From Synergistaceae bacterium (lineage in GTDB: Bacteria; Synergistota; Synergistia; Synergistales; Aminobacteriaceae): 37,770 bases of DNA. The notes beneath the pieces were generated by a model that had not been told where the DNA came from, searched no databases, and was given only the letters and a program-made list of their open reading frames with translations. The stretch is taken from contig JAHDLC010000017.1 in NCBI GenBank assembly GCA_018436595.1, positions 1-37,770 on the forward strand, read 5' to 3'. How positions within the stretch are numbered: the stretch's first letter is position 1; each line of letters begins with the position of its first letter. Shown here piece by piece: positions 23,912 to 31,098 of this stretch. Position numbers and translations under genes: made by a program.

Positions 23912-24844
23912 TCAGGAGAGGTGCTCAAGCTCCACAAGGGGAATATAATCTTCCACCGCTTTTCTGTTCTGAATGCCCTTTCCCACATGGGCAGCGCACT
24001 CCCAGGCCGATGCCATAGCAAACCGGATCGTATCCTCCGTTGTCATTCCTTCTTCCCTCGCGACAACAAGCCCGGCGAGAAGGGCGTCACTGGCCGAAAA
24101 AATCGACCGGACGCTTTTTCTGTCCGCCAGGGCAAGGTAGATACCGTCAGGGGAGAAAAAAACGTTGCCGTAGGTTCTGTAGGATACGACCGCCCACTCC
24201 ACGCCTTTCTCATGAAATCCCGAGACCACGTCAATCAGGTTGTCCAGAGAGGTGAGAGAACGCCCCATAACTTTTGACATGAAGCGGTGGTCAGCTTTCA
24301 CCACGGTGGGGCCGGCCTCAAGGGCAGCCATGAGAGGGGGCCCGGCCGCATCGACCACGGTGGGTATTCCTTTTTCCCTGGCAAGAAGGACGAGTTCCGC
24401 GAAAATGTCCTCGGGAGCGCCCGGAGGCAGGGAACCGCCCAGGATGACCATCTTCGTCCTCTGCAGAATCCTCCGGTAGACCTTCCGCAGGCGCTCCATG
24501 ACTTCCGGAGTGACCGACGGCCCTGCCTCTGAAATTCCTGTTTCCACGTGCCCTGTATCATCGATGATATACACGTTGGTTCGGGTCTCGCCGGGAATGT
24601 GGACAAAATTCGTGGTTATTCGGGAAGCCCGGAGGGCATGACGGATATATTCCCCGTTGAACCCCGCGAGAAACCCCATTGCAGTTGAGGTATAGCCGAA
24701 TTGGGCCAGGAGGGTCGAAACATTGATTCCTTTGCCGCCGGGGGAACGGCTGCTTTTCGTTGCCCGAATCCATCCTCCGGGCCTGAATTCAGGCACTACG
24801 TACTCTTCGTCCACTGCAGGATTGAGGGTAACCGTCAGAATCAT
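23912..24844 (-). CDS. PfkB-family sugar kinase, divergent 1-phosphofructokinase-like
   Basis: The 310-residue protein has the 1-phosphofructokinase/tagatose-6-P kinase fold: ILTVTLNPAVDEEY at the N-terminus and SPGGKGINVSTLLAQFG, which binds the sugar. VILGGSLPPGAP is also present. It departs from the family at two catalytic places. The ATP/anion-hole motif normally G-x-G-D is SASD (250-253), so the catalytic Asp253 remains but both glycines are lost. The usual VKPN-x-x-E is VKADHRF (182-188). It may therefore have altered substrate or reduced activity. GGAGGAA lies 7 nt before the ATG at 24844. A strong hairpin lies in the 67-nt gap after trxB. Confidence 0.85.
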   Translation of the reverse strand: MILTVTLNPAVDEEYVVPEFRPGGWIRATKSSRSPGGKGINVSTLLAQFGYTSTAMGFLAGFNGEYIRHALRASRITTNFVHIPGETRTNVYIIDDTGHVETGISEAGPSVTPEVMERLRKVYRRILQRTKMVILGGSLPPGAPEDIFAELVLLAREKGIPTVVDAAGPPLMAALEAGPTVVKADHRFMSKVMGRSLTSLDNLIDVVSGFHEKGVEWAVVSYRTYGNVFFSPDGIYLALADRKSVRSIFSASDALLAGLVVAREEGMTTEDTIRFAMASAWECAAHVGKGIQNRKAVEDYIPLVELEHLS

Positions 24845-24864
24845 GACCTGTTCCTCCCCGGGCA

Positions 24865-24899
24865 CAGGATGTTCCCGGAGCGCCCCGGGAACATCCCTG
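24865..24899 (-). repeat. Strong hairpin in the leader of the PfkB-like gene
   Basis: GGATGTTCCCGG (24867-24878) and CCGGGAACATCC (24885-24896) are a perfect 12-bp inverted repeat with a 6-nt loop, extended by CAG/CTG around one bulge. No T run follows on the minus strand, so it is not a normal terminator. It ends some 20 nt before the start codon, leaving the ribosome-binding site free. A processing or stability element, or a protein-binding dyad, is possible. Confidence 0.75.
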
Positions 24900-24911
24900 A
24901 AATGTTTTGAT

Positions 24912-26099
24912 CTACTGCAGAAACGCCTCGGCCGCCGAGGCGTCCGCAACGGGAGCCATTTTCACCGTTTTTCCCGAGGCAAGCTCCACCATGGCGGGAA
25001 GGGAGGGAAGACCAAGTTTCTCAACCATGCGGGCGTTCTTGTAGCCGTCCACGAGGGCGACCTTTTTCCCGGCGTTTCTCGCCAGGGACTCAACCTCATC
25101 GGAGAGCTTCACCTGCTCCCTGTCGATGCTGGAGTAAAAAAGGGCGGTCACATGCTCCGGTTCCATGAGGACGGACCGGAGATGGACCTGCTCGTTAATG
25201 TAGGCTGACGCGCTCATGGCGGCAATCGCACCGTCGGATGCGGCGGTGACCACCTGGCGGAGCCCCTTGTCGCGGACATCTCCCGCTGCGAAGATTCCTT
25301 CCACTGAAGTTTCCATGGCGTCGTTGGTCCTGATCCATCCGCCCTTGGCGGCTTCCACGAGGCCCCTCACGGGTTCGTCATGGGGGGACTGACCGACGAA
25401 CATGAACACTCCCGCCACCGGGAGGTTGGAAACCTCGCCGGTCTTGATGTTCTTCAGGACGAGGTTCTCCACCATACCGTCCCCTTCGATCTTTTCAACC
25501 ACCGAGTTCCATACGGGAACGATCTTCGGGTTTGAGAGGGCCCGCTCTATGGCTGCGCGGTCGGCACGGAACTCGTCCCTCCGGTGGATGATGTAGACCT
25601 TCGAAGCGAATGTGGTGAGATACTCGCCCTCCTCCACGGCGGTATTGCCCCCTCCGACGACGGCAATCTCCTCGCCCTCGAAAAAAGCCCCGTCACAGAC
25701 GGCGCAGTAGCTCACGCCCTGACCGATATGCTCGGCCTCCCCTTCGCACCCGAGGCGGCGGAAATAGGCTCCCGTGGCGATGATGACAGCCTCTGCCTCT
25801 ATCTCACCTTTATTTGTCACGACAATTTTCGCTCCGTCCCGGACTTCCACGGCGGACACGTCGACATCACGAAACTCTGTCTTGAACTTTTCAGCATGGC
25901 TCCTGAACATGGCGCCAAGTTCAGGACCGGTGGCATGTTCCACTCCGGGCCAGTTTTCTATTTCCTCGGTAATATTGATCTGTCCCCCGGGAACACCCTT
26001 TTCAAGAAGAAGCACATCAAGGCCGGCTCTTCTGCCGTAAATCGCCGCAGAAAGGCCGGCGGGCCCTGCGCCGATGATGACAAGCTCCCTTTTTTCCAT
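24912..26099 (-). CDS. trxB: Thioredoxin reductase with cysteine-less thioredoxin-like tail
   Basis: Residues 1 to about 308 form a normal low-molecular-weight thioredoxin reductase. FAD binding is at IIGAGPAGLSAAIYGRRAG, the redox-active pair is CAVC (132-135), NADPH binding is at VVGGGNTAVEE and HRRDEFRA, and the flavin-binding FAAGDVRDKGLRQVVTAASD is near 270-289. The remaining 85 residues are an extra domain with a thioredoxin-like beta-alpha-beta plan (VTALFYSS, KKVALVDGY, then LPSLPAMVEL with a cis-Pro-like site). The CxxC is replaced by YSSIDREQ (322-329). TAA-adjacent TATAAT (26149-26144) lies just inside the prmC end, and GGAGGGG precedes the ATG. The enzyme reduces thioredoxin with NADPH in the cytosol. 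Confidence 0.95.
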   Translation of the reverse strand: MEKRELVIIGAGPAGLSAAIYGRRAGLDVLLLEKGVPGGQINITEEIENWPGVEHATGPELGAMFRSHAEKFKTEFRDVDVSAVEVRDGAKIVVTNKGEIEAEAVIIATGAYFRRLGCEGEAEHIGQGVSYCAVCDGAFFEGEEIAVVGGGNTAVEEGEYLTTFASKVYIIHRRDEFRADRAAIERALSNPKIVPVWNSVVEKIEGDGMVENLVLKNIKTGEVSNLPVAGVFMFVGQSPHDEPVRGLVEAAKGGWIRTNDAMETSVEGIFAAGDVRDKGLRQVVTAASDGAIAAMSASAYINEQVHLRSVLMEPEHVTALFYSSIDREQVKLSDEVESLARNAGKKVALVDGYKNARMVEKLGLPSLPAMVELASGKTVKMAPVADASAAEAFLQ

Positions 26100-26144
26100 C
26101 AGAAATCCACCCCTCCAGTTGAAAAACGATAGTAACCACGGGAA

Positions 26145-26987
26145 TTATACACGAAGCCACGAAACTGCGCGAGGTTTGCGAGACATATCATGGAATATTC
26201 CGGTAAATATAAGACATGATGGAGCAATTTCAGCCAGATGTCCGCCCTGTTCTCCGTCCCCTATCTCGAAGAGGAGCCGCCCTCCGTGCCTGAGCTTCGA
26301 CGGAGCCCAGCGGAAAAGCTCCCGGTACCAGCAGAAACCGTCCTCTCCTCCGTCGAGGGCGGAGAGAGGCTCTTTCCTCACTTCACCGGGAAGGCTGGAA
26401 AGCCTGGAGGAGGGGATATAGGGAGGATTGCTGACCACCAGGTCGAGTTCTTCGTCCCGGACGGGGATGTCCTCCGGATTCCTGGAATGCCAGAGGAGGC
26501 AGCGGGAAAGAAGGCCGTACTTTTTCAGATTTCTCCAGGAGAGGCCGAGAGCACGGGGGTTGGCGTCGACTGCCACCGCGGACAGGTCCGGACGTTCCGC
26601 CAGGAGGGCCAGAGGGATGCACCCGGAGCCGGTTCCCCAATCCAGAAACCGTCCTTCGTGCGGTAGGGAGGAAAGAGCCTGTTCCACGAGAACCTCCGTG
26701 TCGGACCGGGGGATGAGGACCCCCGGGGCAACGTGGAGAGGGCGGCCGTAAAACTCCCATGATCCGAGGATATACTGCAGGGGTTCCCCGGCGCATCGCC
26801 GCGCCGTCATCTCCGAGAGCTTCCGGACGACTGCGTCTTCCAGCGAAAAGAACGGGTGGGCAACAAGAAAGGAGCGGGATATTCCGGCTGCGTCCAAAAG
26901 AAGGAGTTCCGCTTCCCTCGCCGGGGATTCCAGGCCGGAGGCGCGCAGTCTTTCCGCTGTCCTCCTCCGTGCTTCGGAAAGGGTCAT
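26145..26987 (-). CDS. prmC: Release factor glutamine methyltransferase
   Basis: The 280-residue SAM-dependent enzyme methylates the Gln of the GGQ motif in release factors. It has an N-terminal helical domain, the PrmC linker GEPLQYILGSWEFYG, the SAM-binding DWGTGSGCIPLAL, and the diagnostic NPPYIP. Its ATG overlaps the prfA stop (TGATG), and its substrate is encoded immediately upstream. Confidence 0.97.
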   Translation of the reverse strand: MTLSEARRRTAERLRASGLESPAREAELLLLDAAGISRSFLVAHPFFSLEDAVVRKLSEMTARRCAGEPLQYILGSWEFYGRPLHVAPGVLIPRSDTEVLVEQALSSLPHEGRFLDWGTGSGCIPLALLAERPDLSAVAVDANPRALGLSWRNLKKYGLLSRCLLWHSRNPEDIPVRDEELDLVVSNPPYIPSSRLSSLPGEVRKEPLSALDGGEDGFCWYRELFRWAPSKLRHGGRLLFEIGDGEQGGHLAEIAPSCLIFTGIFHDMSRKPRAVSWLRV

Positions 26988-28063
26988 CAGTTCGCCTCTA
27001 TGGTATGCAGCCTTTCCGTCTGGTCCGCAACGGTCATTGCCTCGATAAGGTCATAAAGATCGCCGTCAAGATATTGGTCAAGCTTGTAGAGAGTCACGCC
27101 GATCCTGTGGTCGGTGATTCTGTTCTGGGAAAAATTGTAGGTCCGTATACGTTCGGAACGGTCCCCCGTACCGATCTGGCCCCGCCGCTCCGAAGCGAGT
27201 TCTTCGTTCTGTTTCCGGAGTTCGGCGTCATACAGCTTCGCCCTGAGATAAGCCATGGCCTTCACCCTGTTTTTGAGCTGGGAGCGCTCATCCTGACAGG
27301 TTACCACTATTCCCGTGGGGACGTGGGTTATCCGGACGGCTGAGTCTGTCATGTTCACGTACTGGCCGCCCGCACCGCTGGACCGGTAGGTGTCGATCTT
27401 TAGATCCTCCGTATTGATCTCCACGTCAACGTCCTCAGCCTCGGGAAGAACAGCCACCGTGGCGGTGGATGTATGGACCCTCCCTCCGGCCTCCGTGGCG
27501 GGAACCCGCTGGACCCTGTGGACTCCGCTGTCGAACTTGAGCTTGCTGAACACGCCGTTTCCGTCGATCCGGAATATGATTTCCTTGTACCCGCCGATCC
27601 CCGTTTCGTTGTAATCGAGAACCTCGGTTTTCCAGCCTTCCCGCTCCGCGAAGCGGGTATACATGCGGAAAAGGTCCGCTGCGAAAAGGGCAGCTTCCTC
27701 TCCTCCCGCCCCTCCGCGGATCTCCATGATAACGCTTTTCTCATCGTTGGGGTCCTTCGGGAGCAGGAGGATCCGTATCTCCTGCTCCAGCCTTTCAAGG
27801 AGAGGCTCTTTTTCGGCGAGCTCCTCTCTGGCGAGTTCTGCCATGTCCTGATCGGACCCGTAGACGAGGCTCCGTGCCTCCTCTATGTCGGCGGATATCT
27901 TCCGGTACTCCCGGTACTTCGCCACAACCGGTTCAAGGTGCGAATGGCGCCTGGCAAGGGACTGGAGTTCCTTCAGGTTGCCGTGGGTCGACGGGTCGGC
28001 CATTTTCGCTTCGATGGTCTCGAAGTCCTTTTCAAAAGCCTCGAGTTTTCCCAGGTAGTTCAT
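26987..28063 (-). CDS. prfA: Peptide chain release factor 1
   Basis: The 358-residue factor recognises UAA/UAG stop codons. The PAT tripeptide (188-190 in RVPATEAGG) that marks RF1 rather than RF2 is present. The catalytic GGQ (232-234 in SGAGGQYVNM) is intact. It starts with an ATG that overlaps the stop of the DUF1385 gene and is coupled to prmC downstream. Many genes in the window end in TAG as well as TGA and TAA. Confidence 0.98.
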   Translation of the reverse strand: MNYLGKLEAFEKDFETIEAKMADPSTHGNLKELQSLARRHSHLEPVVAKYREYRKISADIEEARSLVYGSDQDMAELAREELAEKEPLLERLEQEIRILLLPKDPNDEKSVIMEIRGGAGGEEAALFAADLFRMYTRFAEREGWKTEVLDYNETGIGGYKEIIFRIDGNGVFSKLKFDSGVHRVQRVPATEAGGRVHTSTATVAVLPEAEDVDVEINTEDLKIDTYRSSGAGGQYVNMTDSAVRITHVPTGIVVTCQDERSQLKNRVKAMAYLRAKLYDAELRKQNEELASERRGQIGTGDRSERIRTYNFSQNRITDHRIGVTLYKLDQYLDGDLYDLIEAMTVADQTERLHTIEAN

Positions 28064-28992
28064 TCAGACTCCTCCGCGGACATAACCAGCTTTCGCCCGA
28101 GGGCCGTCTCGAGGGAGGCAAGGGCAACCTCGATCTGCCGCTCGTCAGGCTCCCTCGTGGTGAGGTACTGAAAGGACAGCGCGGGAGCCATGAGAACCCT
28201 GCCCGCCAGGCCGGCACATGACGCCCCCTTGATGATCTCGTAGGAAAGGCCCATGACCAGGGGCAGCAGGACAATTCTGCTTCCGATGCGCCAGAGTATG
28301 GAACCTGATCCGGCAAGGGAGAACACCACGATGCTCACAGCAACAACGATGAGAAGAAAGGATGTTCCGCATCGCGGGTGGATCCTGGAGAAATTCCGGA
28401 TGTTTTCCGGCGTCATCACCGCTCCGGATTCGTAGGCATTGATGGTCTTGTGCTCGGCGCCATGGTACCGGAACACCTGTCGTATTTCGCTCCACAGTCC
28501 GATCCCGGCAACATAGGCGATGAACACCACGCCCCTGAGGCAGCCTTCCAGCACATTCTTTCCGAGGGGAGCAAGCCCCCAGGCCTTTACCGCCAGGTCG
28601 GAAAGCCATAGGGGAAGCGCGATGAAGAGTCCCACTACGGCAAATATAGCCACGGCGACGGTGATGAACATCTCTTTCGCGGTGATCTTTTCTTCTTCAC
28701 CGACGGCTATCTGGGCAGATTTGTCCAGGGCCCGGAAACCCACGGTCATCATCTCCACCATGGTGACCACCCCCCTGATGACGGGAAGCTTCCACGGCAT
28801 GGATGACGTCCAGGAACGGTTGTTCCAGCTTTCGCTCTCGATCATTCCGTCAGGCTTCCTCACCGAAAGCCCCCAACGGGCAGGGCCCTTCATCAGGACA
28901 CCTTCGATCACCGCCTGTCCGCCTACGGGTATCCTTCTGTCCTCGGATCCTTCCGCAAGCAGCAGCATGAGAAATGCAAGCAGTCTTTTCAT
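28060..28992 (-). CDS. DUF1385 family membrane protein (YqhQ-like)
   Basis: The 310-residue protein has the DUF1385 signature: GGQAVIEGVLMKGP near the N-terminus, then RGVVTMVEMM, then FRYHGAEHKTINAYE and HPRCGTSFLLIVV. About four to five membrane helices lie between them. The His/Glu/Cys residues in GAEHKTI and HPRCG are conserved and could bind a metal. Function is unknown, though the gene is very often next to prfA/prmC in Gram-positive and related genomes. A GTG at 28998 is in frame. The ATG at 28992 sits 5 nt after GAGG and is preferred. Confidence 0.92.
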   Translation of the reverse strand: MKRLLAFLMLLLAEGSEDRRIPVGGQAVIEGVLMKGPARWGLSVRKPDGMIESESWNNRSWTSSMPWKLPVIRGVVTMVEMMTVGFRALDKSAQIAVGEEEKITAKEMFITVAVAIFAVVGLFIALPLWLSDLAVKAWGLAPLGKNVLEGCLRGVVFIAYVAGIGLWSEIRQVFRYHGAEHKTINAYESGAVMTPENIRNFSRIHPRCGTSFLLIVVAVSIVVFSLAGSGSILWRIGSRIVLLPLVMGLSYEIIKGASCAGLAGRVLMAPALSFQYLTTREPDERQIEVALASLETALGRKLVMSAEESE

Positions 28993-28999
28993 TTTCACC

Positions 29000-29701
29000 T
29001 CAGGAATTTTCTTCGTCTAAAAGCGCTTCAATGGAAGCGTAGGGTTTCCCGCAGGGGTTCATCTCCCTGCATTCTCCGGAAATGACGCATGACGGACCTG
29101 CTTTTTCGAAAAGAAGGGGGGCTGCCCGCCTGACCAGCCGGAGCATCTTCCTTGCCAGATCACGGATCTCCCACTGGGCCCGCCTGCACAGGCGAAGGGT
29201 GAAAAAATGGTGAAGCTCCCTGGCATTCATGGTCATGACGAGCCGGGTGCTCCATCCGTGGGGGAGAATGAAGCGGGCGTCCTCCCTGGGAATGCCAGCC
29301 TCAACCATTTCGGCGTAAAAGCGATGAGCCTCCTCAGCCATTGCCCGGAACCGGGCCGAAAAGTCCGGGTTCGACGCGACGGAAGGGGGAAGAATGACAT
29401 CGGGCTCGCCCATCTCAACGTATCTCTGGCTCTGCTGGCTGAAGGACGCGATCCTGTGCCGAACGAGCTGATGGGATGCCACCCTGCTGAGCCCGTCCAT
29501 GGCAAAGGTAAAGGAGGCGTGTTCAAAGGGTGAATAGTGGCCGCTTTTCCAGAGGTGGTGCAGCAGTTTCCCGCTTTTTTCGGGCGATTCGGCCTCGAGA
29601 AGGTCGGCGGCTGAGGCGTCGCTGTAGCATATCCTTGCCGCAGCGGCTACCACGGCGTCCGGAGACGGCGTTGAAGCAATCAAAAGAACACGGCATGCCA
29701 T
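29000..29701 (-). CDS. thyX: Flavin-dependent thymidylate synthase
   Basis: The 233-residue protein carries the ThyX signature RHRIASFSQQSQR (81-93), preceded by GHYSPFEHASFTF. Conserved NARELHHFF and RAQWEIRDLA follow. It methylates dUMP to dTMP with methylene-THF, FAD and NADPH, in place of ThyA. Its presence fits anaerobic or folate-poor lineages. GGGGAG lies 8 nt before the ATG. Its stop is followed 7 nt later by the DUF1385 start. It lies after two tandem hairpin terminators and no clear promoter was found between them and the start. Confidence 0.97.
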   Translation of the reverse strand: MACRVLLIASTPSPDAVVAAAARICYSDASAADLLEAESPEKSGKLLHHLWKSGHYSPFEHASFTFAMDGLSRVASHQLVRHRIASFSQQSQRYVEMGEPDVILPPSVASNPDFSARFRAMAEEAHRFYAEMVEAGIPREDARFILPHGWSTRLVMTMNARELHHFFTLRLCRRAQWEIRDLARKMLRLVRRAAPLLFEKAGPSCVISGECREMNPCGKPYASIEALLDEENS

Positions 29702-29756
29702 GAAATCGTTCTCCCCTTTCCGCTTCGAATCCGGCGGCGAAGGCCGACCCGAAATG

Positions 29757-29796
29757 AAAAAACAGCCAGCGTCGCATCACGATGCGGCTCCGGCTG
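29757..29796 (-). terminator. Second hairpin terminator downstream of rpmE
   Basis: The stem CAGCC...GGCTG encloses a second paired block CGCATC/GATGCG separated by an internal loop (29763-29796). Six T follow on the minus strand (29762-29757). It lies about 55 nt before the thyX start codon and could instead act as an attenuator in the thyX leader. Confidence 0.75.
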
Positions 29797-29806
29797 AAAG
29801 CGGACT

Positions 29807-29836
29807 CTCAAAAAAAGGGGACCGCAGCCCCCTTTC
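29807..29836 (-). terminator. First hairpin terminator downstream of rpmE
   Basis: On the minus strand AAAGGGG pairs with CCCCTTT around a short loop and runs into seven T. It begins a few bases after the rpmE TAG at 29839-29841, the expected place for its terminator. Confidence 0.85.
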
Positions 29837-29838
29837 CC

Positions 29839-30075
29839 CTACTGATCGGAAGTCTCTCTCTGGCCGTAGTTGATGCCCTGATACTTCCTCTGGAACTTCT
29901 CGAGCCGTCCCGCCTCCGTCAGCACACGGCTGCCTTTCTTGCCGGTGTAGAAAGGATGGCAGGAAGAACAGACGCCCACCCTGATCTCCTTGTCGGTGGA
30001 GCGGGTTTCAAACGTATTGCCGCAGGCGCACGTCACCGTGCATTTCTCGTAGCGAGGGTGGATATCCTTTTTCAT
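29839..30075 (-). CDS. rpmE: 50S ribosomal protein L31 (zinc-binding type)
   Basis: The 78-residue protein starts [20 protein letters not shown] and has the zinc ligands Cys16, Cys18, Cys36 and Cys39 (CxC ... CxxC). It is the C+ form of L31, which joins the 50S and 30S subunits. GGAGG lies 9 nt before the ATG. It is a single-gene transcription unit with a strong promoter upstream and two hairpins downstream. Confidence 0.98.
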   Translation of the reverse strand: MKKDIHPRYEKCTVTCACGNTFETRSTDKEIRVGVCSSCHPFYTGKKGSRVLTEAGRLEKFQRKYQGINYGQRETSDQ

Positions 30076-30132
30076 CTATGAGACACCTCCGAAGAAAATC
30101 GTGACCCGTAAATTGTCACCAAACAAACAGAA

Positions 30133-30161
30133 ACTCTATCACAGGACGCTTCCCTGTGCAA
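30133..30161 (-). promoter_or_regulatory. rpmE promoter with internal dyad
   Basis: TTGCAC (30161-30156) and TAGAGT (30138-30133) are 17 nt apart, with a TG-type extension before the -10 box. A perfect dyad, CACAGG (30140-30145) and CCTGTG (30153-30158), spans the spacer and touches the -35 box. This arrangement suits a repressor site, though the factor is unknown. Confidence 0.75.
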
Positions 30162-30214
30162 GAGTCATTTTTCTTCTTCCGTTATATGAAAACAGCGTCG
30201 AAACAGGCTTACCG

Positions 30215-30850
30215 TCAAATATGCATGACCCCGAGGCCGCACCGTTCGTGATGTGCCACGGCATGATAGGCTGTATCCCCCATGACGGCCACGGAAATCC
30301 ACTTGCTGTTCCTGACGATGGCGATTTTTGCGCCGACGCTTGCTTCGAGCATTCCCACCACAAGGAAACCATCGAGAGCTTCAAGAGCCGCATGCATGAG
30401 AGCATGCATTTCGTTCCGCTTCTTTTCCACCACACCGGCGTTCAGTGATGCCCCCACAAGGGCCCTGGTAATTTTCTGGGGAAGATCTCCCGCAAGCCCT
30501 CCCACCTCCGTGGCGACCGATCTCCAGCCAATGGATGACAGCTCTTTCTTGAAAACGCACTCAGTCTCGTTGCTGGTCGTCGCGGCGAGAAGAAGGGCCG
30601 CCCTTCCCACCTGGCTTTCGTCGTCGATCCGAATCTTGAGGTTCAGCTCAATTCCCGGCTGATCCCTCTCCCCTCCCCTGGAATTGATATCCAGCGACAG
30701 CGGCTCCCTTTCCCGGCCGTGATGTTGATGAGAAGCCCTGGGTATATCGTCTTCAGGACATTGTGCTCCTGCTCCCGCTTCCATTTCCACAGGTTCGTCC
30801 TCCAACTCTTCCTGGGGGGTGTTGAAAATTTTCTTCCAGATCACGAACAT
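30215..30850 (-). CDS. HutP family RNA-binding protein with N-terminal extension
   Basis: Residues from about 78 to 211 match HutP, the L-histidine- and Mg-dependent antiterminator of the Bacillus hut operon: VGRAALLLAATTSNET, MHALMHAALEALDGFL, WISVAVMGD and the final HHERCGLGVMHI. The metal-binding histidines of MHALMH (149, 153) and the HH pair (200-201) are kept. The first 77 residues are an extra polar, acidic and low-complexity region not found in the short Bacillus protein. No hut gene or HutP-type RNA target is seen in this window, so its ligand and target are unknown. GAGAGGAG precedes the ATG by a few nt. It has its own promoter, divergent from the TAXI receptor gene. Confidence 0.85.
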   Translation of the reverse strand: MFVIWKKIFNTPQEELEDEPVEMEAGAGAQCPEDDIPRASHQHHGREREPLSLDINSRGGERDQPGIELNLKIRIDDESQVGRAALLLAATTSNETECVFKKELSSIGWRSVATEVGGLAGDLPQKITRALVGASLNAGVVEKKRNEMHALMHAALEALDGFLVVGMLEASVGAKIAIVRNSKWISVAVMGDTAYHAVAHHERCGLGVMHI

Positions 30851-30880
30851 GCAGCTCCTCTCTGGTGAATTCTAGTACGC

Positions 30881-30909
30881 ATTATAAAGGAACAGGAGAA
30901 AAGAGTCAC
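30881..30909 (-). promoter_or_regulatory. Promoter of the HutP-family gene
   Basis: A consensus TATAAT (30886-30881) lies 17 nt after GTGACT (30909-30904), about 30 nt before the ATG. Confidence 0.75.
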
Positions 30910-30979
30910 TTCCCGGACCGTTTTTCCTGCAATGGAGGATCCAGGGTAAGGAAAATTGCTGAAAAGGGAGATAGATTCC

Positions 30980-31008
30980 TTGTCCCCCGGCACCTTCCGG
31001 TTTATACT
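30980..31008 (+). promoter_or_regulatory. Promoter of the TAXI receptor gene
   Basis: TTGTCC (30980-30985) and TATACT (31003-31008) are 17 nt apart on the plus strand, 90 nt before the ATG at 31099. The leader of about 80 nt has no obvious terminator hairpin. Confidence 0.65.
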
Positions 31009-31098
31009 TGTCTGGGGAAAAACTCTGGGGATGTCGTTTCCTATGGCTGTTCCGGACATGAACCTCAGATCTTTCATTTACGCAAGGGGGCGTTTTAG

